This document shows, one piece after another, positions 1 to 7,155 of a stretch of DNA of 50,777 nucleotides. Position 1 is the stretch's first letter. Every line of letters starts with the position of its first letter. The position numbers and the translations under genes are program-made. The stretch is taken from assembly GCA_035503915.1 (NCBI GenBank), contig DATJSU010000056.1:1-50777 (forward strand). Reading direction: 5' to 3'. The notes under the pieces were generated by a model. The model was not told the origin of the DNA. It made no database searches and saw only the letters and a list, made by a program, of their open reading frames with translations. The stretch is from DATJMJ01 sp035503915. GTDB lineage: Bacteria; Actinomycetota; Acidimicrobiia; Acidimicrobiales; Palsa-688.

Positions 1-1392
1 GCGCTCACCGGCAACCGAGGCCGCCACGATCGGGATCCCCACGCCCAAAGCCATAAAGTCCCGGCCTTGCCCAAGGATCCCTTCGGAGCGGGCCTGGCTA
101 AAGATGAGGGCGAAGGAGACAACCACCCACGCCGCAAGCGTGGCCACCGCCACCAAGGCGTCTCGCCGGCGCGCGAAGCACAACCCGACCAGGAACACTG
201 CGCCGAGAGCCCCGAGCCAGGTGACGATGACGCCGAATGGGGAGGGGGTGTCGAGCCAGCCAAACTGGCCGATCGACGAGGTGACAAGCAGGTCCAGACG
301 TTCCAGGGCGAGCATGAAAACCTGAGATGTGCTGGCACCTTTTGGGACCGGCGAACCTGGCTCGGTGAGGAACGGGTTCGCGTAGAGGTCCCAGGCAAGA
401 GCGGCCAGCCCGGCGGCGACGCAGCCTGCGGACCACCCTTGCACGGACCGGACGCGGGCCAGGGACCGCATGTCATGCCCGAAGAGGGCGGCAAGCGCGA
501 GCCCTATGAGAAGGGCCCAAAGCGGCGTGATCCCCCGTACGAGCATGAGCACGATGAGGGAGATGCCGAGAGCTGCAACCATCGCCGGTGGGGGCGCTTT
601 TTCGCCTCGCCGCGAGACGAGTGCCATACCAGCGGCCCACGCGCTGATCGCGCTGGAAATTTCGAGCCCGCTCGGGTTGATCACCCCCCCCAGGTAAAAC
701 GCCATCGGCGTGACCGCGAGCGCGAGGCCGGCACCGAGGAGGGGCATCCCCCGGCAACGGCGCAGGCTGACTACGGCGAGGGCGAGCATCCCTGCCGAGA
801 GCGCGGCGCTGACAAGCCTCGCCAAGTACATCCCGGTCGGTGAGACGGCGACGAGGGTGGGCAAGCCGACGAGCGCGTAGTAAAGCGGTGGGTAACGGCC
901 GACATATGTATAGATCGCCACGTCCTTTCGCGAACCGGCGAGCGAGCCCTGACAACTCGCAGGCACCGCCGGCTTGAACTGGAAGCACTGGACGTCGTTG
1001 GCGAGGCGGGCGAAGACTTGCGGGACTTTCACGACCACGCTGCTCTTCGAAGCAGGCGACCCGTCCCGGACCGGCGTGCCGAGCAATTGGCCACGCACCA
1101 AGGAAGCCGCCCGGATGAGATGGGCCGGCTCGTCGGGAGCTGAGCCCATCGGGCTTGCGAGGCTCCAGGCCGCCGATGCCAGCCATATCACCACGAAGCT
1201 GAGGAGCCAAGTGCGCAAAAGTGGCGACCCTGACGACCCTTCGCCGCGGGCTCGGCCGCGGGTGGCCCGAGCGAGGTGCCGCGGGCTCCTCGGCGCCCCT
1301 TCCTGATCATCCCCAGGTGGCACCGACAGCGCTAAGCCCTCGGTTGGGGTAGCCGCCGCCGTCCCAGCTGCCGGGCCCGCCCGGGTGCTCAC
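1..1392 (-). CDS. DUF2142 family polytopic membrane protein (3' end cut by window edge)
   Basis: The reverse strand is open from a GTG at 1392 to base 1 with no stop, giving 464 codons; the gene continues beyond the window. The protein has a basic, low-complexity N-terminus, one membrane segment (about residues 60-80), then the motif SPMGSAPDEPAHLIRA and, further on, GRYPPLYYALVG, followed by many hydrophobic helices and a late LGQGRDFMALG. The PDEPAH and RYPPLYY blocks and a late QGR block are typical of DUF2142, a family found in surface polysaccharide and teichoic acid loci and probably related to GT-C membrane glycosyltransferases; its reaction is unknown. The GTG overlaps the TGA of the upstream VapC gene in the string GTGA, so translation may be coupled. 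An internal ATG at 1149 would remove the first membrane segment and is less likely. Family assignment is good; start is moderately certain. Confidence 0.8.
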   Translation of the reverse strand, partial: MSTRAGPAAGTAAATPTEGLALSVPPGDDQEGAPRSPRHLARATRGRARGEGSSGSPLLRTWLLSFVVIWLASAAWSLASPMGSAPDEPAHLIRAASLVRGQLLGTPVRDGSPASKSSVVVKVPQVFARLANDVQCFQFKPAVPASCQGSLAGSRKDVAIYTYVGRYPPLYYALVGLPTLVAVSPTGMYLARLVSAALSAGMLALAVVSLRRCRGMPLLGAGLALAVTPMAFYLGGVINPSGLEISSAISAWAAGMALVSRRGEKAPPPAMVAALGISLIVLMLVRGITPLWALLIGLALAALFGHDMRSLARVRSVQGWSAGCVAAGLAALAWDLYANPFLTEPGSPVPKGASTSQVFMLALERLDLLVTSSIGQFGWLDTPSPFGVIVTWLGALGAVFLVGLCFARRRDALVAVATLAAWVVVSFALIFSQARSEGILGQGRDFMALGVGIPIVAASVAGER

Positions 1393-1829
1393 GTGGCGGC
1401 GGGGTCCTCAGGCGGGCGCCACCTGACCCCTTTGAAGCGGCCGAAGTCGCTGTCGTAGGTGATCACCGTCGCGTGGTGCTCGATGGCCAACGCGGCCAGG
1501 TGAGCGTCGGCCACAAGGTTGCCGCCGGTGCCGGTCTCCTCCAAGAGACCGGCGAGGACATCGAGGTGGCGCCCGGTGGGCTCAACGATCGTGCTCGAGG
1601 GCTGGTCCGTCCACAGCCGTGCCACCGAGATAGCTTGCGCCACCGAGAGCGGGGAGGGGAAGAGCCCGATCTTGGTGGAAAGGCGGGCAAAAGCGAGCAG
1701 GGCCGCCCATGCAAAGCCGACAGTTTCGCTCCCGCTGAGGGCTGCGTCGAGCCACCCATGCGCTTCTTGGTGCCTGGGGTCGGAGCTGTTTACTGCGTAG
1801 AGGAGGACATTCGCGTCCACGAGGTTCAT
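1389..1829 (-). CDS. vapC: PIN-domain toxin, VapC family
   Basis: A 146-aa PIN-domain protein, expected to be a Mg-dependent ribonuclease. The acidic residues of the family are visible: D5 in NLVDANVLLYAV, D108 in NLVADAHLAALA, and D126/D128 in TYDSDFGRF. It starts with ATG at 1829, overlapping the stop of the ribbon-helix-helix antitoxin gene in ATGA, which is the usual VapBC arrangement. Its own TGA overlaps the GTG of the DUF2142 gene, an unusual downstream partner. The RNA target cannot be inferred from sequence. Confidence 0.88.
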   Translation of the reverse strand: MNLVDANVLLYAVNSSDPRHQEAHGWLDAALSGSETVGFAWAALLAFARLSTKIGLFPSPLSVAQAISVARLWTDQPSSTIVEPTGRHLDVLAGLLEETGTGGNLVADAHLAALAIEHHATVITYDSDFGRFKGVRWRPPEDPAAT

Positions 1830-2080
1830 TTGCCGACGCGCATCTTGCGGAGCAGCTCCTCGTCCTCTAGCTCGGCGGCCAGCTGCAAAGCCCGGTCGAG
1901 GTTGACCACGGCCAAACCGAGCTCCGCGGTTGGCGTCTGGAACTGCCCCGAGCGCCTTTTGCCAGCCAAGCCCTCACGAAGGGCGCTGTTGAGCGCGTCC
2001 TTGAACGAAACGTGCCGCTCCTCCATCCTCTTGCGCAGGAGAGCTTCGACGTCGCTGTCCAGGGTCACGGTGGTGCGCAC
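1826..2080 (-). CDS. vapB: Ribbon-helix-helix antitoxin, VapB family
   Basis: An 84-aa protein. The N-terminus MRTTVTLDSDVEALLRKRM is a typical MetJ/Arc-type ribbon-helix-helix start: a short DNA-contacting strand followed by two helices. The C-terminal part, rich in Leu and acidic residues (LAAELEDEELLRKMRVGK), is likely to bind and neutralise VapC. The start is a GTG at 2080. There is no Shine-Dalgarno upstream, and a TATGAT box lies only 7 bases away, so a leaderless transcript is plausible. It should repress its own operon through the repeats at 2085-2119. Confidence 0.82.
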   Translation of the reverse strand: MRTTVTLDSDVEALLRKRMEERHVSFKDALNSALREGLAGKRRSGQFQTPTAELGLAVVNLDRALQLAAELEDEELLRKMRVGK

Positions 2081-2084
2081 GCTC

Positions 2085-2119
2085 GCATCATAGCATCATC
2101 GATCTTGACAGCATGATGC
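2085..2119 (-). promoter_or_regulatory. vapBC promoter with GCATCAT operator repeats
   Basis: The forward strand carries two adjacent direct copies of GCATCAT (2085-2091 and 2093-2099) and an inverted copy ATGATGC (2113-2119). On the reverse strand a TATGAT -10-like box occupies 2092-2087, about 7 nt before the GTG of vapB. Short repeats over the promoter are what ribbon-helix-helix antitoxins bind. The -35 element is not clear. Confidence 0.5.
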
Positions 2120-2222
2120 GCAGGATTAGGGCGCTACCTCTGCGCTCTTGGCGACGCTACGCACTGGCGACGACCGACCGTACCTATCGTCAGTTCGAGC
2201 GCTTGGAACTGCTTGTGATCGA

Positions 2223-3482
2223 CTAGGACACCGGGGGAGAGTCCACCGTCGTTGCAGTCGTGGTGGTCGTCGTCGTGGTCGTGCTCGTAGGGCTGGGCGT
2301 GGCCGTAGTGGTCGTCGGGCCCGCCGTCACTGTCAAGGTCGACGTGGCGGTTGTTGACTGAGCGACCGTGGTGGTCGTGGTAGTTGATGAGGTCGTTGTC
2401 GGCAGGCGCACTGGGACAGTGAGGCCAATGCCGTTGGTGGGAGGCGTCGAGGTGGTCACGGTCGTGGAAGGTGGAGGCGTTGTAGTCGACGTCGTGATCG
2501 GCAGCGGTACCGACGTCTTGCTGGCAGTTGTCGTCGTCGTCGGTGCAGCGGTCGTGGTAGCCCGCTGCACTTGCCGGGCTGTCGTGGCCGTGGTCCTCGG
2601 TGCCGATGTCACAGAGGTCGTCGTCCCAGACGTTGCGGTGGCAGAGGTTGCCTTCGTCGTCGCAGAGGTTGCGGTCGTGGTCGCAGAGGTTGCGGTCGCA
2701 GAGCGCACGGTCGTGGTCGCAGACGTTGCGGTACTAGTGGGCGTGCCAGGAGCTATCCCGTTGGTGGACGGCGCCGCCCCCGAGCGCAGCGCGGTCGTCG
2801 ACGTCGTCCCCCCGCCCCCGCTCTGGCCGGGGCTGTTGGGCCTGATATTGGACGGCGCGAGCGGCCCTCGCGCCGAGAGATGTGTGACAGTCGTGACTAC
2901 TGCGAGCGCTTCGAGATGGCGCACCTGCGACTCGAGCGCGCTGATAGTTCGCTCGAGGGAGGCGACCTCCGCCTTTTCGCTTTTCAGGCCGGCTGTGCTG
3001 GGGGGCGGTGACGGGTTGCCACCAGCCTTTAGGACAACGGTGTAGAGCTTTTCGACGTCGCGTTGGGCAGCACCCACCTCGTGATGAGCGAGGGCATTTT
3101 GTGCCGCTCCGCCGTACTCCTTGACGGCCGCCGAAAGCTGGTCGAGGTTGGTCGAAGCGGGCCCCGGCTGCTCGATCAGGGTGCTGAGAGTACCGCCGGC
3201 GACTGCGCCGACGAGAAGGGTCATGGCGGCCGCCACGAGCAGCCTCGCCCTCTTGGGCCGGCGCACCGCCCGGAGGGCGATTGCCGTGGCGCGCACCTCG
3301 TCAACCCCCCGCGCGGGGAGCTCAGGGGGCGGGATCGCGGTTTTCAGACGGGCTGCGAGCGCGCCGAGCTCGGAGGCCGCGGGGTTCCCTGCGGGCGACT
3401 GGCGAGCACCGATGCTGTCGAGCGCTTTGTCAAGCGCATCAGCTCGGGTGCGTTCGTCCCCACTTGGAAGGTCGTGCGTCAC
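2223..3482 (-). CDS. Membrane-anchored sigma-factor partner (anti-sigma-like) with Thr-rich tail
   Basis: A 419-aa protein whose start overlaps the stop of the ECF sigma gene by 4 bp, the classical position of an anti-sigma factor. Residues 1-80 are hydrophilic and probably cytosolic. Residues 81-103 form one membrane segment (LLVAAAMTLLVGAVAGG). Residues about 166-195 look like a short coiled coil (LKSEKAEVASLERTISALES). From about residue 225 to the end it is almost only Thr, Ser, Ala and Pro, mucin-like and probably glycosylated outside the cell. There is no HxxxCxxC zinc motif of ZAS anti-sigma factors. The anti-sigma role is inferred from position and topology, not from a recognised domain. 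Confidence 0.6.
   Translation of the reverse strand: MTHDLPSGDERTRADALDKALDSIGARQSPAGNPAASELGALAARLKTAIPPPELPARGVDEVRATAIALRAVRRPKRARLLVAAAMTLLVGAVAGGTLSTLIEQPGPASTNLDQLSAAVKEYGGAAQNALAHHEVGAAQRDVEKLYTVVLKAGGNPSPPPSTAGLKSEKAEVASLERTISALESQVRHLEALAVVTTVTHLSARGPLAPSNIRPNSPGQSGGGGTTSTTALRSGAAPSTNGIAPGTPTSTATSATTTVRSATATSATTTATSATTKATSATATSGTTTSVTSAPRTTATTARQVQRATTTAAPTTTTTASKTSVPLPITTSTTTPPPSTTVTTSTPPTNGIGLTVPVRLPTTTSSTTTTTTVAQSTTATSTLTVTAGPTTTTATPSPTSTTTTTTTTTATTVDSPPVS
2226..2810. repeat. Low-complexity GTC/GTG-rich coding repeats
   Basis: The stretch coding for the Thr-rich tail is a microsatellite-like run of GTC, GTG and GTT triplets (ACN codons on the coding strand). A more regular block near 2640-2740 repeats a unit containing GTCGCAGAGGTTGCG and encodes ATSATTT-like heptads. 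Such runs are prone to slippage, so tail length may vary among strains. Confidence 0.7.
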
Positions 3483-4246
3483 AGCGGGACCTGTTCGCGC
3501 AGCGTTTCTAGTGCTCGCATTTGCTGCATCCGGACGGCGCCTGGGCGTTTTCCAATTACCTCTCCCACCTCGGCGGCCGAAAGCCCCGAACAGACCCGGA
3601 GCCAGAGGAGCTCCTGGTCCTGTTTGGAAAGGCAGGAGAAGCCTTTTCGGAGCGCTACGACGTCGTCGTTGAGGACGGTGATGTCCTCGCCGGAGGGTTG
3701 CCCACGGTCCTCGAGCTCGGGGTAGTCGGGCACGGGTACAACGCGGGCGCGCCTGCGGTGCTGGTCAGTGGAGACGTTGCGAGCGATCGTAAAAAGCCAG
3801 GAGCGGAACGCGTACGCGTCTCCCCGGAAAGAGCTTGCCCGGCCGATCGCGCGCGTGAAGGTCTCTGAGAGAGCGTCAGTTGCGTCGTCTCGGTTTTCCA
3901 GCCTCACCATCAAGTACCCCATCAGCGCTCTGCCGTAGGCCAAGTACGCGGCTTCCCATGAGCTAGGGTCTCCGCGCTTGGCTGCCTCGACTCTCGCGTC
4001 GTCGAGCGGCGGCGCTCCAGTGCCCGGGTCCTCCTCCTTATTTGGCCCACTTGAGTGACGTACCACGGTGATGGGTGTCACTTGGGGAGCAGAGGTCTTG
4101 TCATCTGGTCGACCACCGCCGGGGGCCTCGCTCATGGCACCGTTGCCGGGCCCAGCGGCGACAGCCACGTCTTGCAGCGCCGGCCGTCCTTCGTTGGTGT
4201 ACCGGACCTCGCCGCCACGCGGGCCCTTCTGGGAAAAGAGCGCCAT
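3479..4246 (-). CDS. ECF-type RNA polymerase sigma factor
   Basis: A sigma-70 family protein, 255 aa from the ATG at 4246. Region 2 lies at about 97-165 (WEAAYLAYGRALMGYLM, then DATDALSETFTRAIGR and FRSWLFTIARNVSTDQHRRR). Region 4 lies at about 200-250 (LSKQDQELLWLRV then LSAAEVGEVIGKRPGAVRMQ). The roughly 95 residues before region 2 are longer than in most ECF factors and disordered, so an internal ATG at 4135 (MSEAPGG) is an alternative start. It should direct core polymerase to a small set of promoters and be held inactive by the overlapping downstream membrane protein. The inducing signal is unknown. Confidence 0.85.
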   Translation of the reverse strand: MALFSQKGPRGGEVRYTNEGRPALQDVAVAAGPGNGAMSEAPGGGRPDDKTSAPQVTPITVVRHSSGPNKEEDPGTGAPPLDDARVEAAKRGDPSSWEAAYLAYGRALMGYLMVRLENRDDATDALSETFTRAIGRASSFRGDAYAFRSWLFTIARNVSTDQHRRRARVVPVPDYPELEDRGQPSGEDITVLNDDVVALRKGFSCLSKQDQELLWLRVCSGLSAAEVGEVIGKRPGAVRMQQMRALETLREQVPL

Positions 4247-4308
4247 CTATAACATCCGGGCTAACCGGGCCATTTACAACAACGGTAGCCGGGAACGCTC
4301 GTGCGACG

Positions 4309-4695
4309 TCAGACAAGGATCGTGCGGACGTCGTAGCGGGCGATGTCGGCGTCAGCTGTCACGATCGTGAGCTCCAGGTGACGCGCCTGCGCCACGAGCA
4401 CCCGGTCGAACGGGTCACGGTGGAGCATCGGGAGATCCGCCACCGCGAGGGCGTGGGCGTGCTCGACGGGAAGTGGCTCGGCTCCGAGAGCGCGCATCCG
4501 GTCGGGGACGTACCGCTTGGGGTCATCGGGAAGTGAGAGCCGCCCGAGGCGGACCTTGATGGCGATCTCCCACGAACTTGCCGCTGAGACGAGGAGGTCG
4601 TTGCCCGCGCCCTCAACCGAGGCGAGGTGCCGGCCGAGCCGCTCGGGCTCCGCTAGCAACCAGAGGAAGACGTGGGTGTCGAGCAGCAGCCGCAC
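4309..4695 (-). CDS. PIN-domain toxin paired with Phd-type antitoxin
   Basis: A 128-aa PIN-domain protein of the COG3744 type. Candidate catalytic acids are D6 (LLLDTHVFLWLL), E43 (SSWEIAIK), D94/D97 (RDPFDRVLVAQA) and D115/D117 (TADADIARY). The WEIAIK and DPFDR blocks are characteristic. The start is a GTG at 4695, two bases after the TGA of the upstream antitoxin. It is expected to cleave RNA and to be inhibited by the adjacent Phd-like protein. This module is unrelated in sequence to the VapBC pair at 1389-2080. Confidence 0.85.
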   Translation of the reverse strand: MRLLLDTHVFLWLLAEPERLGRHLASVEGAGNDLLVSAASSWEIAIKVRLGRLSLPDDPKRYVPDRMRALGAEPLPVEHAHALAVADLPMLHRDPFDRVLVAQARHLELTIVTADADIARYDVRTILV

Positions 4696-4697
4696 CG

Positions 4698-4928
4698 TCA
4701 GGGCTCGAACGCCGCGAGTACCTCCGGGTCGAGCGGGGCGTCAAAGTCCTCCGGCACGACGAGCCGGCCCCGGTCGATGCCGATGGCCCGGCGTGCCCGA
4801 GGCACCGCCACCAAGCGCGCCGCGGGTTCCCCCCGCCGCGTGATGACGACCTCCTCCCCCGAGGCGACGGCATCGAGGAGGCGCGAGAGGTGGGTCTTGG
4901 CCTCGTGGACCCCAACGGACTTAGTCAT
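4698..4928 (-). CDS. Phd/YefM-family antitoxin
   Basis: A 76-aa protein. MTKSVGVHEAKTHLSRLLDA followed by GEEVVITRRGEPAARLVAV is the typical fold of Phd/YefM antitoxins: an N-terminal DNA-binding dimerisation domain and a flexible acidic tail that wraps the toxin. It lies directly upstream of the PIN toxin and is likely the autorepressor of the pair. Confidence 0.85.
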   Translation of the reverse strand: MTKSVGVHEAKTHLSRLLDAVASGEEVVITRRGEPAARLVAVPRARRAIGIDRGRLVVPEDFDAPLDPEVLAAFEP

Positions 4929-4992
4929 GGACTTAGTCTATTGGCAGCTCTAGGGCTGGCCGGGGCCTCCTATCGGGCCCGCCTGCAGTAGC

Positions 4993-6930
4993 TCAGGCGT
5001 GCTCGAGCCCCAAGGCGTAAAAGCTGACTTCCACCTTTCCCTCACCCGCCGGCCACCCCCCTCCCTCAAACGAAAAGGCGCTGATCGTGCTCCCGGACCA
5101 GCCCGGCGGGAACCCGAGCGAGGACGGTGCCGAGATCACGTGCTCGTCACTTGCGGTGCCCGTTACGAACCTGTAGCGGTGGCCATCTGCCAGGACCCAG
5201 ACCGCCGGCGGCTTCAAGAGGAACCCTTCAACGGCGGCTGATAAGGGGCTGGGAACCGAAAAGGACGCAACGACGATGTCCCCGGCGTGCGGCGCAGGCG
5301 GGGAGGTGACCAGCTGCCCAAAGCGGGCGCTCACCCGCCCGAGGAGCTGTGGTGCCCCGCAGCGATCTCGGCTGTGCGCGAGCACGAGCCAGCTGCCCTC
5401 GGTGCCAAGGGACGAGTAGTGGCAGTACATGGCGACGACCGTGGCCGGTGGGTCCCAGGTGGGGTCGCGGCCGTCGATGGTCTCGGGCTGCCAGAGGAGC
5501 ACGTCTGGCGCCCTGGGGCCCGAGAGGAAGGACGCGTCCAGTTGGTCGAGGTAGCTCGTATAGGCGCTGTAGGCCTGCAGTACGGGTTCGGGCCGCCACC
5601 TCAAGGTGGGGTACGCAAAGGACAGGGCATCTTCAAATGGCTCAGCGGCGAACGTACGCCCTTTCAACAACGCGAGCGTGCCGTTTGACAATTGGCCCCC
5701 GGTGACGCGCACTTGCAGGCGGCCGTAGCGCTCCACCCCCGCCCACTTGCCCGGGAGCACCAGGTCGCCCACTTCGGAGGCAATTGCGCGGACATCTTCC
5801 ACAGGGGAGCGCATGGGGCTAGGTGCGCCACCGCCTGCCAGGCAGGCGAGCACTGCCGCGACGACGACCGCGACGGCCTGGAGGGGCGCCAAGGCTGGGA
5901 GGCGTGCGAGGCAGAGCGCGAGAAGGACCACGGCGAAGAAAACAAGGTCGTGCTTGTCATGGCGGACGAACCCTTCTTTCAGGGCTTCCCACGCCCAACC
6001 AACAAGTGCAAGGGAAATGGCGGCTTTTTTCGCCGCCGACCGTCTTCGGAGCGCGAAAGCGAAGACTGCCGCAACGAGGGCGAGGTCCACCACGGCGTAC
6101 CAGTTCTCGGTACCGCGCTCGCCACCGGTAGCCATTGCCGGTGCGTACCCCGTGAGCACAGAGAGAGAGCCCCTTATATAGCTGGGGAAATTTGACAGGC
6201 TCTGGTTTGCGGCCACCAAGGCCAGGACGAGGCACCCGATGAACGGTAAGGCCGTGACAATGGCTCGGCGCAGGCGCGGGCCTTGGCTGGCTACGGCGAC
6301 GACAGTGAGAAAAATGCTTACGAGGCCGACATTCACCTCAACCAACAACTGAAAGGCGCTAAAGGCGCCGAGGCCGGCGAGCAAGACCTGCTGAGGGCCC
6401 TCCCCGTCTTTGCCGTCCATGACCGCGAGCGCCAGCCCGAGCGAGAGCGCTGCTCCAAGCTCGGGCGCCTCGACTGTGTTGGCGGCGATCGCCAAGGCGA
6501 CCCATGCGCAGAGTGCCGCGGGCAGGAGCCCCCAACTATCGCGAAGGCGGGAAACGATAATTGCCGCGAGGCCCCAGGTGACGCCGAGCGCATAAATGAG
6601 CCCGAGCCCCGCGGTCAGCCGTGAGAACGGCAGGATGTCCTCCACAAACCCGTAAGGGCCAAATGTGAAAAGGAGCTGTGGCCCCCATTGCAGATGATGG
6701 GTGAAAGCGAGGGTGATGCCCGCCTGCCACGAGCTGAGGCCTGCGAGCGCAGGCCGCCAGGCAACGTCGCGCCAGCTGAAGAGAGCCGCTAGGCCACTCA
6801 CGATCGCCAAGGCCGGGGCCCCTGGCTGCCAGTAGCGCCGCCGGTAGTGCCTGCCGGCCCCGGCGACCTGCTCACCTGGTCGACGCATGTGCGCGGCTGG
6901 TGCGCGCGGGCGGGCTCGGGTAAGTGCCAC
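4993..6930 (-). CDS. Large polytopic membrane protein of unknown function (possible GT-C-like)
   Basis: A 645-aa protein. After a basic N-terminus it has about ten or more hydrophobic segments up to about residue 370, then a soluble C-terminal domain of about 270 residues, probably extracytoplasmic. The loop after an early helix holds FTHHLQWGPQLLFTFGPYGF, resembling the first periplasmic loop of some GT-C-like membrane proteins; this link is tentative. The window contains no lipid-linked sugar pathway that would define a substrate. The GTG at 6930 has no Shine-Dalgarno; the ATG at 6888 (MRRPGEQ) is an alternative. It is divergent from the secreted beta-propeller gene and may serve the same envelope process. 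Confidence 0.6.
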   Translation of the reverse strand: MALTRARPRAPAAHMRRPGEQVAGAGRHYRRRYWQPGAPALAIVSGLAALFSWRDVAWRPALAGLSSWQAGITLAFTHHLQWGPQLLFTFGPYGFVEDILPFSRLTAGLGLIYALGVTWGLAAIIVSRLRDSWGLLPAALCAWVALAIAANTVEAPELGAALSLGLALAVMDGKDGEGPQQVLLAGLGAFSAFQLLVEVNVGLVSIFLTVVAVASQGPRLRRAIVTALPFIGCLVLALVAANQSLSNFPSYIRGSLSVLTGYAPAMATGGERGTENWYAVVDLALVAAVFAFALRRRSAAKKAAISLALVGWAWEALKEGFVRHDKHDLVFFAVVLLALCLARLPALAPLQAVAVVVAAVLACLAGGGAPSPMRSPVEDVRAIASEVGDLVLPGKWAGVERYGRLQVRVTGGQLSNGTLALLKGRTFAAEPFEDALSFAYPTLRWRPEPVLQAYSAYTSYLDQLDASFLSGPRAPDVLLWQPETIDGRDPTWDPPATVVAMYCHYSSLGTEGSWLVLAHSRDRCGAPQLLGRVSARFGQLVTSPPAPHAGDIVVASFSVPSPLSAAVEGFLLKPPAVWVLADGHRYRFVTGTASDEHVISAPSSLGFPPGWSGSTISAFSFEGGGWPAGEGKVEVSFYALGLEHA

Positions 6931-7093
6931 TCCCGAAAAGCTAACCGGCCCGCAATTGCCGTCTCAGGTGGACGATGTCTACGGGTTGCGCGTTTACCAC
7001 GGTTCTGCCGAGGCTGCGCACCGGCCTGGGCCTTGCTCTGTTGACCCGGTGAGGAGAAGAACCGCACCTCAGAGGCATCCCGGAGAGGGTTTT

Positions 7094-7109
7094 CGCGCTC
7101 TTGAGCGCG
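7094..7109. repeat. Inverted repeat in divergent promoter region
   Basis: CGCGCTC, TT, GAGCGCG: a perfect 7-bp inverted repeat about 47 bp before the ATG of the beta-propeller gene, in the 225-bp divergent region 6931-7155. It could be an operator or a small 5'-UTR hairpin. No confident promoter boxes were identified. Confidence 0.35.
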
Positions 7110-7155
7110 TGGGGGCCATCAGGGCGCGCAACGTTGCCGCCGAAAAACACGGTGG

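Noticed and set aside
67..843. Plus-strand open frame of 258 codons at the left edge
   Set aside because: The minus strand encodes DUF2142 across the whole stretch; the plus-strand frame is charged, repetitive and has no family features.
2368..3045. Val-rich plus-strand frame (225 codons)
   Set aside because: It is the mirror of the Thr-coding triplet repeats of the sigma-factor partner; poly-Val with no membrane-protein pattern.
6915..6960. Resemblance to the 3' half of the c-di-AMP (ydaO) riboswitch: CGGGTA...GCCAC.CCCGAA...AGCTAAC
   Set aside because: The 5' half of the motif and the closing stem are missing and the distance to the next start is large; likely coincidence.
1..7000. Accessory island or prophage remnant because of two toxin-antitoxin modules
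   Set aside because: No integrase, transposase, tRNA attachment site or flanking direct repeats were seen, and base composition looks like the rest.
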